DNA of 64,000 bases from Congeria kusceri. Lineage: Eukaryota > Mollusca > Bivalvia > Myida > Dreissenidae. Positions 33,219-47,400 of this stretch are shown here, piece by piece. The translations under genes and the position numbers were made by a program. The DNA is taken from contig CM051034.1 in the NCBI GenBank assembly GCA_027627225.1, positions 45,133,048-45,197,047 on the forward strand. Direction: 5' to 3'. Under the pieces are notes generated by a model, which saw nothing but the letters and a program-made list of their open reading frames with translations, searched no databases and was not told the DNA's origin. Position 1 is the first letter of the stretch. Each line of letters opens with the position of its first letter.

Positions 33219-34048
33219 CTCTGCTTTTTTGATTGCCGATTTCAGAGTGGCAACTTTTAAACGTAGACTTGATAGCTAGATTTACACATAAACGTGCGTT
33301 TGAGTGACCAATAATTAGTAATGGTTCTTAACTTACCTCTTTTACCGATGCTTGTTTCTGCAATAAAATAATGATAGATTAAAGTTGAACAAAATATCAT
33401 TTTAAGATTAACTGTAGTGTTTCCCATTCCTTATCACGGCCATTCATAAAGCCAACTATTGTGCGTGTTGATTGTCTTCCTTACTAACGCATTCCGAGTA
33501 CAAATGGCTTAAACCATTAATGTTATCATGTCGTAGTATTCACATCTGAAAATAAACCATGTTCACTCGTTCGTGCCAATAGTTAAATATTGGAAGTACA
33601 TTGATGGATAGATGCAATAAAGATATTTAATATATAATAGTTTTGGTTAAATCCTGAGATTTTAGTCATCTGTGGAATGTTTGAAATAATTGCACTGATG
33701 TACAGAATACCAAGTTACTGTCTTTCGTACTTAATATATCAGATGAGGCGTAGAAAATAATATAAAAGCCGGGTAGCCATTGCTTTATGTGATCAATTCA
33801 AAACATTTATTTATAAGTTTGTTGTTGAAATGGATTAAACTTTACATTATGCAGCGAAAATATATCTACGTATACGGAACTCTATAACATGGACTTAAAC
33901 GTATTTCTGTATTATCAAATGTGTGTATAGCTCTATTTATTGGTAACAGTATGAGTACTTAATTACTTACCTTCGTCGGCATGAAAACTGACTGAAAATA
34001 GCAATGACATATCAATTTTGCTTCAAATGTTGTTTTGATAATAACTTG

Positions 34049-37000
34049 TATCCTATTACTACAGCCAAATCGATCGGATAACGACCCAACGTAAACGGCC
34101 ACCGGAAAAACTTTGCAAAACCGAAATTTCGCAAACTTAAGTGCCCTTTTTCATTGCGATATTACTATTTTACATAAATAATTCGTTAAAACGTTTAATT
34201 GTGATCAACTATTGATGATTTTTACATTTTAACATTTATATTTATTCCTGCTATGGTTTGTATGACAACACACTATTTAAGATGCGATACAATGAATAAT
34301 GATTTACTAATTTGTATTGTTTAATAAAAAACATGTTCGCGACTTCACAAAAGAAACTACTTATCTGCGACTCCGCTTTTATTGCATAAATCAAACGGCT
34401 TACCTCCGTTATTTGTATTGAGCATATAATTGTTTGATTATCTGTATATTAACAAATACTATTTCGGGTAGAAATTAAAATTAATGGTACGAGTAGGAGT
34501 GCAATATAACTTACCTGGAAACAATATTCCGATGCACGTGCCTGTAATAAACAATGATTTAATTTGGAAACACACATCATTTTGAGATAAACGTATTCTT
34601 TAGACAATATTGCAGTATTATATAATTACAATTTAAGTCTGTTTTTTGAATATGTAGATCGTTCATTACTTAAGTATTAATATACTACCAAACAGTCTAC
34701 TCACGTCAATATAAGTGTCAAATGCATAGATTTACTTTATTTTTGACCATTGTTCGAACTTGTATGGGTCTCTTTATTAGCTACTCTATGTTTTATATCA
34801 TGTTCTATAATTATATCCCTTTATTATAGCATTTTTAATACTTGATTATTAGTAATGTATTGTTGAACACAAACAATAGTCTTATTTAAATGCGGTATTT
34901 TCAATAAAAGTTACCATTAAAGTTTCTTTTTATAAGCAATAAATATTTTCTTATTTTACTTTTTTTAAAAGTAAAATTTTATTGTAAATACAGTATAGTA
35001 TTATAAATTTTTATAGATAATCAATTTTATTTGTATATCATCGTTGACAATTTAGACTTCCTCTACAACTGACAGAGTTCACACTGCCAAAACCCGGTGC
35101 TCTTTATTAAATCTTAGGACCTAACAACCGAGACGTGAGTATTTAAGACTTAAGTAGTTCACGTTGCTCTTTGTGCAATGCGAACACTAAGGATCACTGG
35201 GGACTCTCCGTCCGTCGCTGACACTCTCCAGGTGACATTTTTCACCGGATCAAAAATGTTTTCCTGTGTTTATGTACAGTGATTCATGAAAGTGTGTAAT
35301 GTTTAGTAAAATACAAGGTCAGTCGGTCAAATTTTATAATAATCGTTTTATCATCTATGTCCCACATTTATCATCAGACAAGATTTAATTATGTCATGTA
35401 TGAATTCTAGACTCTGACTGAATGTGTCACCTGCGGTACAAAACTAGGTTACTAGCTGAATTACATGTAAAATAATTGCATGTTTTACTTTACAAATATT
35501 TGTATTATGATTAAATACGTTTAATTCTTTTTATGTAAACATGTTAATAGTATTTGTATTATATATTGATTATCTCATCTAAATTGGCTATCAGACTACC
35601 ATCAATATCCATGTACTTTTAAAGCAATTTACATGCATACAACCCAGTGTCAAAAATAGTTTTAGATTGTATAATTTAAAGTACCAAAAGCAAACTCCTA
35701 TGTAGCAAACACTTCGTTTAAACCATTGGGAAACTGTATGATACAATTATATTTTTGGTTGACAGTTTCAAGATTTAAACAATTATTTGAAATATCTTAA
35801 TCAAAATCCTGAATGTCAAATAAAAATAACGTGCCGCAACATTGACGTCAGTTTTCTCTAAACGAGGCAGGCCGCAATTGGGATAAAAATCTCAAGTGCC
35901 GCACTTAAGTATGTTAATAAAATTGTGTTCTTTTGCTAACCCACCCGAACATAGTTTATAAAAAGGGAATACGTTAAATTGACGTGACGACGGAACGATG
36001 ATTGACAGGTGGATTAGCCAATCAGATCGCGACACTGAGAAGCACCGCTTCCACCTGCCATACTGACCAACTTGTATTACATTCCAATACGTGTAATGTT
36101 TGTATAGTAATGTTTTGGTAGCGTGTAGCCCTTCGAAAAAATAACGGTGAAAGTCCGTTGTTGTACGAACTTCCTGATTCTAAAAATAGCATGTGCATAC
36201 GCGTAATACTGACGTAGACATAGTTTACACAGTCACAGAATTCAAACGCCCGTGTGGTGTATGCAGAATGTAAGATGAATAAACTCGTAGAAATGTGTTA
36301 AACTGTTAAACTCTTGAAAATGTACGGTAAAAGAGTATTCATTACTTGTACGTTAAAAGTGATTTCTATATTTGTCATAAACGGATTTATCGCCAAAATA
36401 TGATTACATTGGATTAAAAGTTTGCATTTTCCGGGACTGCTCTCTCTAATCAACTTCAACGTCAAAACTGACCAAATAGATTCGAATCTTGGCCGGACGT
36501 TCGTTTATGAGGCGATCGGTCACAAAACGACTAACCAAGAATTACAAAAATGGCAGAAATGTACGAACACGTTTAAAAACTAGCCGCGGACAAACGTTCA
36601 CATTTGGGCCATCAAAACAAAATGGCGCCCGGAGAAAATTTAAAGAACGCCGAACACCTCTTGAATAATAAAATACGTTGGTGTGATTGCTGGATATAAA
36701 GACTTATTAATGAACAATTGTTACTAAATATCTAAATATGTCAGTGTAAAATGTTGTCATTTTGCAATAAAATAATCGTCAAAGACAGCAATAAAATGTA
36801 AAAAAATGGAGACTATGCTTAGCAACTTTGAAAAAGTGATTTATAAACCTAATTATGTGTGGGGAATAAACAAAACAAAACAAATGATAAATACATATTT
36901 AGGATGTTAAAATACGGTTTGGACCAAGGGGACCAGTTCCAATTCGTTCTGAGTTGAGCTTACACCCGCAGACATTGTCTGTTTGAACAAATAAAACTGT

Positions 37001-39258
37001 AGAAACAAAGTATCAGTGGCAAGGTACTTTAATAATTTATATGTAACTGAAAAAAATCAACATTCACTCGTAATGTAATAAACTATTGTTTTCCTTATTT
37101 ACATTAGCAGACAGCTTCTGTAGGGCACGTTTCCTTAATGTTGATGTTGATTTTATCAACATGTCGACAGTGCGACTATTTCAATATTTGACTGTTTCAT
37201 ACTGCAGAGTAGATCTTCCCGTGAATTTAACGATTTCCTCAGCGGTCATGCTACATTTCACAACGTAAGAGGCTGACACAAAAGCTTGTGCCTTAATGGT
37301 GCGATGAAAAGCGTACTTAAAGTATTGTATTTCAGAGTCGACCGTATATCATACCGACTCGTGACGCATATTTTTTTAACAAACATAAACAGAGTTGTCT
37401 CCAGTGAAATCGGTGGGCGCGGTTAACTCAGCTCTGTCGTAACGTGAATTTCGAGACGGATTTGGAACACTCGTCGAGGTTTTTACTTAAAGGCATTTGT
37501 CTTGTTGAGGCGTGTCACATTTGTTGCTGAGGAACCGATCTCCTATTTCTCAGTTTATCAACAGTTTGGCAAATATATATTTGATTGCATCCATTACATA
37601 ATAATACATTCATATATTACATTTTTAACATAACCTGACATATTATTTTTTATTTTTTACAAATTTACCGTTAACATTATCATCTAATGTAGCTATTGTA
37701 TCTGATATTATTTTGTTCATAACAGGGTCATTTGTCTTGTTAAGGCGTCTCGCATGTGTTGCTCATGAACCGATCTCGTATTTCTCAGTTTATCAACTAG
37801 TTGGCCATTATATTTTTTATTCCATCAATTACATAATATTACATACATATATTACATTTTTAACATAACCTGACATATTATTTTTATTTGTTTTAAATTT
37901 ACCGTTAACATTAACATCTAATTTTGCCATTGAATCTAATATTATTTTGTTCATAACAGGTTCCGTTTTTAAAATGTCTATGTTGTTTGTCAGCATGCCA
38001 AAACCTTCTTTATTCTTCGGATTATGTGACGAAATAATCGGAATAATAGTATTATATTACTTTGTTGATTCTGAAAGTAATTCTTTTCGTGGGATGGAAA
38101 GGATATATATATTTACGGAAACTACAATATTCATCGTAACGGTATTGTTACGGTATTTTAATATGCATGTTTCAGAGCCATATGTATATATGTCTGTAAG
38201 CCAGGTTTATATCGGTTGCTTCGAGCAATGTAACTCTGCTTTTTTGATTGCCGATTTCAGAGTGGCAACTTTTAAACGTAGACTTGATAGTTAGATTTAC
38301 ATATCATTAACACTATATTTTACACATAAAAGTGCGTTTGTGTGACCAATAATTAGTAATGGTTCTTAACTTACCTCTTTTACCGGTGCTTGTTTCTGCA
38401 ATAAAATAATGATAGATTAAAGTTGAACAAAATATCATTTTAAGATTAACTGAAGTGTTTCCTATTCCTTATCACGGCCATTCATAAAGCCAACTATTGT
38501 GCGTGTTGATTGTCTTCCTTACTAACGCATTCCGAGTACAAATGGCTTAAACCATTAATGTTATCATGTCGTACATCTGAAAATAAACCATGTTCACTCG
38601 TTCATGCCAATAGTTAAATATTGGAAGTACATTGATGGATAAAAGCAATAAAGATATTTAATATATAATAGTTTTGGTTAAATCCTGAGATTTTAGTCAT
38701 CTGTGGAATGTTTGAAATAATTGCTCTGGTATACAAAATACCAAGTTACTGTCTTTCGTAGACTTAAAATATCAGATGAGGCGTAGAAAATAATATAAAA
38801 GCCGGGTAGCCATTGCTTTATGTGATCAATGCAAAACATTTATTTATAAGTTTGTTGTTGAAATTTATTAAACTTTACATATATGTACCAAGTTATTAAT
38901 AATCGATACATTAACGTTTATGTGATGCATGCGTTTTAATTTAATGGTCACACTATAAATAGAAACGCTCTACACTTAAGGCTTGATTTTATTCAATTAA
39001 TGTACATTTAAACAATTAAAAACATGAAGATGACTGATGAGTAATATTATTTGATCTTTATGCAGCCAAAATATATCTACGTATACGGAACTCTATAACA
39101 TGTACTTAAACGTATTTCTGTATTATAAAATGTGTGTATAGCTCTATTTATTGGTAAAAGTGTGAGTACTTAATTACTCACCATCGCCGGCATGACATCT
39201 GTCTGAAAATAGCAATGACATATTAATTTTGATTCAAATGTTGTTTTATAATAACTTT
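34049..39258 (+). repeat. Array unit 1, alpha type (5,210 bp)
   Basis: It lacks the middle segment (single catgt junction at 35479-35483) and contains the 178-bp end segment (38881-39058). It is almost identical to units 3 and 6, with only a few differences seen by eye, such as a short deletion at 38570 (gtcgtacatctg). The PLE subrepeats lie at 37494-37963. Confidence 0.9.
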
Positions 39259-42200
39259 TATCCTATTACTACAGCCGTTCGATCGGATAACAACCCAACG
39301 TAAACGGCCACCGGAAAAACTTTGCAAAACCGAAAGTTCGCAAACTTAAGTGCCCTTTTTCATTGAGATATTACTATTTTACATAAATCATTCGTTAAAA
39401 CGTTCAATTGTTATAAACTATTGATGATTTTTACATTTTAACATTTATATTTATTCCTGCTATGGTTTGTATGACAACACAATATTTAAGATGCGATACT
39501 ATGAATAATGATTTACTAATTTGTATTGTTTAATAAAAAAACATGTTCGCGACTTCACAAAATAAACCACTTATCTGCGACTCCGTTTTTATTGCATAAA
39601 TCAAACGGCTTACCTCCGTTATTTGTATTGAGCATATAATTGTTTGATTATCTGTATATTAGTAAATACTATTTCGGGTAAAATCAAAATTAATGGTACG
39701 TGTAGGAGTGCATTATAACTTACCTCGACAGAAGATTCCGATTGAGGTGCCTGTAATAAACAATGATTCAATTTGGAAACACACATGATTTTGAGATAAA
39801 CCTTTTATTTAGACAATATTGCAGTATTATATAATTACAATTTAAGTCTGTTTCTTGAATATGTCGATCGTTCATTACTTAAGTATTAATATACTACCAT
39901 ACAGTCTACTCACGTCAATAGAAGTGTCAAATGCATAGATTTACTTTATTTTTGACCATTGTTCGAACTTGTATGGGCCTCTTTATTAGCTACTCTATGT
40001 TTTATTTCTTGTTCTATAATTGCATCCCTTTATTATAGCAATTATAATCCTTGATTACTATTAATGTATTATTGAACACAAACAATAGTCTTATTTAAAT
40101 GCGGTATTTTCAATAAAAGTTACTTTAAAGTTTCTTTTAATAAGCAATAAATATTTTCTTATTTTACTTTCTTAAAAAGTACAATTTTATTGTAAATACT
40201 GTACAGTATTATAGATTTTTATAGATAATCAATTTTATTTGTATATCATCGTTGACAATTTATACTTCCCCTACCACTGACACTGCCACAACACGGTGTT
40301 CTTTATTAAATCTTAGGACCTAAATACCGAGACGTGAGTATTTAAGACTTAAGTAGTTCACGTTGCATGTTGTGCCAGGTGAACACTATGGATCACTGGA
40401 GACTCTCCGTCCGTCGCTGACACTCTACAGGTGACATTTTTCACCGGATCAAACATGTTTTCCTGTGTTTATACACAGTGATTCATGAAACTCTGTCATG
40501 TTTAGCATACTAGGTCAGTCGGTCAAATTTTATAATAATCGTTTTATCTTCTATGTCCCACATTTATTATCAGACAAGATTTAATCATGTCATGTATGAA
40601 TTCTAGACTCTGGCTGAATGTGTCACCTGCGGTACAAAACTAGGTTACTAGCTGAATTATATGTAACATAATTGCATGTCTGTCTACTTTTTAAGTGACG
40701 TTTACGATCTAGCATCTTAATTTTTTTCTTGGATAATGTTGAAAAACTAGGTAACTAGATAAAAATAAGGACATATATTATTTACCCGAGGATCCACACG
40801 TATCAGTGGATCAGCTTTACATTTTGCCAAAATGTCGTCCTATATGAGCTTTAAGATGTCGTTAAATATCAATATATGACATGTTTTTGCCTTACAAATA
40901 TTTGTATTATGAATAAATATGTTTGATTTTTGTTGTGTAAACATGTTAATAGTATTATTATTACATATTGATTATCTCATCTAAATTGGCTATCAGACTA
41001 CCATCAATCTCCATGTACTTTTAAAGCAATTTACATGCATACAACCCAGTGTCAAAAATAGTTTTAGATTGTATAATTTAAAGTACCAAAAGCAAACACC
41101 TATGTAGCAAACAGTTCGTTTAAACCATTGGGAAACTGTATGATACAATTATAGTTTTCGTTGACAATTACTAGATTTAAACAATTATTTGAAATATCTT
41201 AATCATAATTCTGACTGTCTCATAAAAATCACGTGCCGCAACATTGACGTCAGATTTCTCGAAACGAGGCAGGCCGCAATTGGGATAAAAATCTCATGGG
41301 CTGCACTTTAATATGTTAATAAAATGTTGTTCTTTTGATAACCCACCCGAACATAGTTTATAAAAAGGGAATACGTTAAATTGACGTGACGACGGAACGA
41401 TGATTGACAGGTGGATTAGCCAATCTGATCGCGACACTGAGAAGCACCGCTTCCACCTGCCATTTTGTCCGTCATACTGACCAACTTGTCTTACATTCCA
41501 ATAAGTGTAATGTTTGTATAGTAATGATTTGGTAGCGTGTAGCCTTTCGAAAAAATAGCGCTGAAAGTCCGTTTTTCTAAAAATATCATGTGCATACGCG
41601 TAATACTGACGTAGACATAGTTTACACAGTCACAGAATTTAAACGCCCGTGTGGTGTAGACAGAATGTAAGATGAATAAACTCGTAGAAATGTGTTAAAC
41701 TGTTAAACACTTGAAAATGTACGGTAAAAGGGTATTCATTACTTGTACGTTAAAAGTGATTTCTATATTTGTCATAGACGGATGTATCGCCAAAATATGA
41801 TTACATTGGATTAAAAGTTTGCATTTTCCGCGACTGTTCTCTCTAATCAACTTCAACGTCAAAACTGACCAAATAGATTCGAATCTTGGCCGGACGTTCG
41901 TTTATGAGGCGATCGGTCACAAAACGACTAACCAAGAATTAAAAAATGGCAGTATTGTACGAACACGTTTAAAAACTAGCCGCGTACAAACGTTCACATT
42001 TGGGCCATCAAAACAAAATGGCGCCCGGAGAAAATTTAAAGAACGCCGAACACCTCTTGAATAATAAAATACGTTGGTGTGATTACTGAATATAAAGACT
42101 TATTAATGAACAATTGTAACTAAATATGTCAGTGTAAAATGTATTCATTTTGCAATAAAAGAACCGTCAAAGACAGCAATAAAATGTAAACACATGAAAA

Positions 42201-44455
42201 CTATGCTTAGCTACTTTGAAAAAGTGATTTATATCAACCTAATTATGTGTGGGGAATAAAAAATAGCAAATGATAAATAAATATTTAGGATGTTAAAATA
42301 CGGTTTGGACCAAGGGGACCAGTTCCAATTCCTTCTGAGTTGAGCTTACACCCGCATACATTATCTGTTTGAACACATAAAACTGTAGAAACAAAAGAAA
42401 GTATCAGTGGCAAAGTACTTTAATAATTTATATGTAACTGGAAAAAATCAAGATACACTCGTAATGTAATAACATATTGTTTTCCTTATTTACATTTGCA
42501 GACAGCTTCTGTAGGGCACGTTTCCTTAATGTTGATGTTGATTTTATCAACATGTCGACAGTGCGACTATTTCAATATTTGACTGTTTGATATTGCAGGG
42601 TAGATCTTCCCGTGAATTTAACGATTTCCTCAGCGGTCATGCTACATTTTACAACGTAAGAGGCTGACACAAAAGCTTGTGCCTTAATGGTGCTTGATTT
42701 GCGATGAAAAGCTGTGCTTAAAGTATTTTATTTCAGAGTCGACCGTATATCATATCGACTCGTGACGCATTGTTTTTTTAACAAACATAAAGAGAGTTGT
42801 CTCCCGTGAAACCGGTGAGCGCGGTTAACTCAGCTCTGTCGTAACGTGAATTTCGAGTCGGATTTGGTACACTCGTCGAGGTTTTTACTTAACGGCATTT
42901 GTCTTGTCTCGCATTTGTTGCTCAGGAACTGATCTCCTATTTCTCAGTTTATCAACAGTTTGGCAAATATATATTTGATTGCATCCACTACATAATAATA
43001 CATACATATATTACATTTTTAACATAACCTGACATATTATTTTTATTTTTTAGAAATTTACCGTTAACATTAACATGTAATGTAGCTATTGTATCTGATA
43101 TTATTTTGTTCATAACAGGGTCATTTGTCTTGTTAAGGCGTCTCGCATGTGTTGCTCATGAACCGATCTCGTATTTCTCAGTTTACCAACTGTTTGGCCA
43201 TTATATATTTTATTGCATCCATTACATAATAATACATATACATATATTACATTTTTAACATTAGCTGACATATTATTTTTATTTTTTTTAAATTTACCGT
43301 TAACATTAACATCTGATTTTGCTATTGAATCTGATATTATTTTTGGTTTATAACAGGTTCCGTTTTTAAAATGTCTATGTTGTTTGTCAGCATGCCAAAA
43401 CCTTCTTTATTCATCGGATTATGTGACGAAATAATCGGAATAATAATATTATATTACTTTGTTGATTCTGAAAGTAATTCTTTTCGTGGGATGGAAAGGA
43501 TATATATATTTACGGAAACTACAATATTCATCGTAATGGTATTGTTACGATATTTTAATATTTTCATAGCCGTATGTATATATGTCTGTAAGCCAGGTTT
43601 ATATCGGTTCCTTCGAGCAATTCAACTCTGCTTTTTTGATTGCCGATTTCAGAGTGGCAACTTTTAAACGTAGACTTGATAGTTAGATTTACACATAACA
43701 GTGCGTTTGAGTGACCAATAATTAGTAATGGTTCTTAACTTACCTCTTTTACCGATGCTTGTTTCTGCAATAAAATAATGATAGATTAAAGTTGAACAAA
43801 ATATCATTTTAAGATTAACTGTAGTGTTTCCCATTCCTTATCACGGCCATTCATAAAGCCAACTATTGTGCGTGTTGATTGTCTTCCTTACTAACGCATT
43901 CCGAGTACAAATGGCTTAAACCATTAATGTTATCATGTCGTAGTATTCACATCTGAAAATAAACCATGTTCACTCGTTCGTGCCAATAGTTAAATATTGG
44001 AAGTACATTGATGGATAGATGCAATAAAGATATTTAATATATAATAGTTTTGGTTAAATCCTGAGATTTTAGTCATCTGTGGAATGTTTGAAATAATTGC
44101 ACTGATGTACAGAATACCAAGTTACTGTCTTTCGTACTTAATATATCAGATGAGGCGTAGAAAATAATATAAAAGCCGGGTAGCCATTGCTTTATGTGAT
44201 CAATTCAAAACATTTATTTATAAGTTTGTTGTTGAAATGGATTAAACTTTACATTATGCAGCGAAAATATATCTACGTATACGGAACTCTATAACATGGA
44301 CTTAAACGTATTTCTGTATTATCAAATGTGTGTATAGCTCTATTTATTGGTAACAGTATGAGTACTTAATTACTTACCTTCGTCGGCATGAAAACTGACT
44401 GAAAATAGCAATGACATATCAATTTTGCTTCAAATGTTGTTTTGATAATAACTTG
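39259..44455 (+). repeat. Array unit 2, beta type (5,197 bp)
   Basis: It contains the middle segment (40680-40884, flanked by catgt words) and lacks the 178-bp end segment (direct junction acattatgcag near 44251). Unit 5 is almost identical; single differences include gcttagctac here against gcttagcaac. An 81-codon frame at 41819-42064 recurs in units 4 and 5 but is frameshifted in alpha units. Confidence 0.9.
40680..40884 (+). repeat. Middle segment, present in beta and hybrid units only
   Basis: About 205 bp lie between two catgt pentamers (40675-40679 and 40880-40884). Alpha units have a single catgt at the same place, which fits a deletion between short direct repeats. The segment is also present in unit 0, so presence is the ancestral state. 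Equivalent places are 51088-51292 (unit 4) and 56486-56690 (unit 5). Confidence 0.85.
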
Positions 44456-47400
44456 TATCCTATTACTACAGCCAAATCGATCGGATAACGACCCAACGTA
44501 AACGGCCACCGGAAAAACTTTGCAAAACCGAAATTTCGCAAACTTAAGTGCCCTTTTTCATTGCGATATTACTATTTTACATAAATAATTCGTTAAAACG
44601 TTTAATTGTGATCAACTATTGATGATTTTTACATTTTAACATTTATATTTATTCCTGCTATGGTTTGTATGACAACACACTATTTAAGATGCGATACAAT
44701 GAATAATGATTTACTAATTTGTATTGTTTAATAAAAAACATGTTCGCGACTTCACAAAAGAAACTACTTATCTGCGACTCCGCTTTTATTGCATAAATCA
44801 AACGGCTTACCTCCGTTATTTGTATTGAGCATATAATTGTTTGATTATCTGTATATTAACAATTACTATTTCGGGTAGAAATTAAAATTAATGGTACGAG
44901 TAGGAGTGCAATATAACTTACCTGGAAACAATATTCCGATGCACGTGCCTGTAATAAACAATGATTTAATTTGGAAACACACATCATTTTGAGATAAACG
45001 TATTCTTTAGACAATATTGCAGTATTATATAATTACAATTTAAGTCTGTTTTTTGAATATGTAGATCGTTCATTACTTAAGTATTAATATACTACCAAAC
45101 AGTCTACTCACGTCAATATAAGTGTCAAATGCATAGATTTACTTTATTTTTGACCATTGTTCGAACTTGTATGGGTCTCTTTATTAGCTACTCTATGTTT
45201 TATATCATGTTCTATAATTATATCCCTTTATTATAGCATTTTTAATACTTGATTATTAGTAATGTATTGTTGAACACAAACAATAGTCTTATTTAAATGC
45301 GGTATTTTCAATAAAAGTTACCATTAAAGTTTCTTTTTATAAGCAATAAATATTTTCTTATTTTACTTTTTTTAAAAGTAAAATTTTATTGTAAATACAG
45401 TATAGTATTATAAATTTTTATAGATAATCAATTTTATTTGTATATCATCGTTGACAATTTAGACTTCCTCTACAACTGACAGAGTTCACACTGCCAAAAC
45501 CCGGTGCTCTTTATTAAATCTTAGGACCTAACAACCGAGACGTGAGTATTTAAGACTTAAGTAGTTCACGTTGCTCTTTGTGCAATGCGAACACTAAGGA
45601 TCACTGGGGACTCTCCGTCCGTCGCTGACACTCTCCAGGTGACATTTTTCACCGGATCAAAAATGTTTTCCTGTGTTTATGTACAGTGATTCATGAAAGT
45701 GTGTAATGTTTAGTAAAATACAAGGTCAGTCGGTCAAATTTTATAATAATCGTTTTATCATCTATGTCCCACATTTATCATCAGACAAGATTTAATTATG
45801 TCATGTATGAATTCTAGACTCTGACTGAATGTGTCACCTGCGGTACAAAACTATAGCTGAATTACATGTAAAATAATTGCATGTTTTACTTTACAAATAT
45901 TTGTATTATGATTAAATACGTTTAATTCTTTTTATGTAAACATGTTAATAGTATTTGTATTATATATTGATTATCTCATCTAAATTGGCTATCAGACTAC
46001 CATCAATATCCATGTACTTTTAAAGCAATTTACATGCATACAACCCAGTGTCAAAAATAGTTTTAGATTGTATAATTTAAAGTACCAAAAGCAAACTCCT
46101 ATGTAGCAAACACTTCGTTTAAACCATTGGGAAACTGTATGATACAATTATATTTTTGGTTGACAGTTTCAAGATTTAAACAATTATTTGAAATATCTTA
46201 ATCAAAATCCTGAATGTCAAATAAAAATAACGTGCCGCAACATTGACGTCAGTTTTCTCTAAACGAGGCAGGCCGCAATTGGGATAAAAATCTCAAGTGC
46301 CGCACTTAAGTATGTTAATAAAATTGTGTTCTTTTGCTAACCCACCCGAACATAGTTTATAAAAAGGGAATACGTTAAATTGACGTGACGACGGAACGAT
46401 GATTGACAGGTGGATTAGCCAATCAGATCGCGACACTGAGAAGCACCGCTTCCACCTGCCATACTGACCAACTTGTATTACATTCCAATACGTGTAATGT
46501 TTGTATAGTAATGTTTTGGTAGCGTGTAGCCCTTCGAAAAAATAACGGTGAAAGTCCGTTGTTGTACGAACTTCCTGATTCTAAAAATAGCATGTGCATA
46601 CGCGTAATACTGACGTAGACATAGTTTACACAGTCACAGAATTCAAACGCCCGTGTGGTGTATGCAGAATGTAAGATGAATAAACTCGTAGAAATGTGTT
46701 AAACTGTTAAACTCTTGAAAATGTACGGTAAAAGAGTATTCATTACTTGTACGTTAAAAGTGATTTCTATATTTGTCATAAACGGATTTATCGCCAAAAT
46801 ATGATTACATTGGATTAAAAGTTTGCATTTTCCGGGACTGCTCTCTCTAATCAACTTCAACGTCAAAACTGACCAAATAGATTCGAATCTTGGCCGGACG
46901 TTCGTTTATGAGGCGATCGGTCACAAAACGACTAACCAAGAATTACAAAAATGGCAGAAATGTACGAACACGTTTAAAAACTAGCCGCGGACAAACGTTC
47001 ACATTTGGGCCATCAAAACAAAATGGCGCCCGGAGAAAATTTAAAGAACGCCGAACACCTCTTGAATAATAAAATACGTTGGTGTGATTGCTGGATATAA
47101 AGACTTATTAATGAACAATTGTTACTAAATATCTAAATATGTCAGTGTAAAATGTTGTCATTTTGCAATAAAATAATCGTCAAAGACAGCAATAAAATGT
47201 AAAAAAATGGAGACTATGCTTAGCAACTTTGAAAAAGTGATTTATAAACCTAATTATGTGTGGGGAATAAACAAAACAAAACAAATGATAAATACATATT
47301 TAGGATGTTAAAATACGGTTTGGACCAAGGGGACCAGTTCCAATTCGTTCTGAGTTGAGCTTACACCCGCAGACATTGTCTGTTTGAACAAATAAAACTG

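Larger units (their letters stand above)
29342..34048 (+). repeat. Array unit 0: diverged edge copy, beta-like
   Basis: It starts tatcctattactacagcc, as all units do when phased this way. About 500 bp is missing near 30073 relative to unit 1 (34772-35280 there). It retains the middle segment (30270-30480) and lacks the 178-bp segment near its end, as beta units do. Substitutions against the other units are frequent up to about 33230. From about 33300 rightward it is almost identical to units 2 and 5. An edge copy that is partly diverged and partly homogenised is expected at an array boundary. Confidence 0.85.

Noticed and set aside
37086..37268. 60-codon frame repeated in alpha and hybrid units
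   Set aside because: The start is a TTG, the frame is short, beta units lack it, and no motif is present. It is a by-product of near-identical units.
37947..38294. The 115-codon frame repeated in units as a real small membrane protein
   Set aside because: Against the old copy at 15708 I count about 15 replacement and 5 silent changes over about 60 codons, which is near neutral. Frame ends differ between alpha and beta units.
41819..42064. 81-codon frame present in units 2, 4 and 5
   Set aside because: Alpha units carry a length change in an A run that shifts the frame, and the called start is a TTG. It lies in a generally conserved DNA block, so openness follows from copying.
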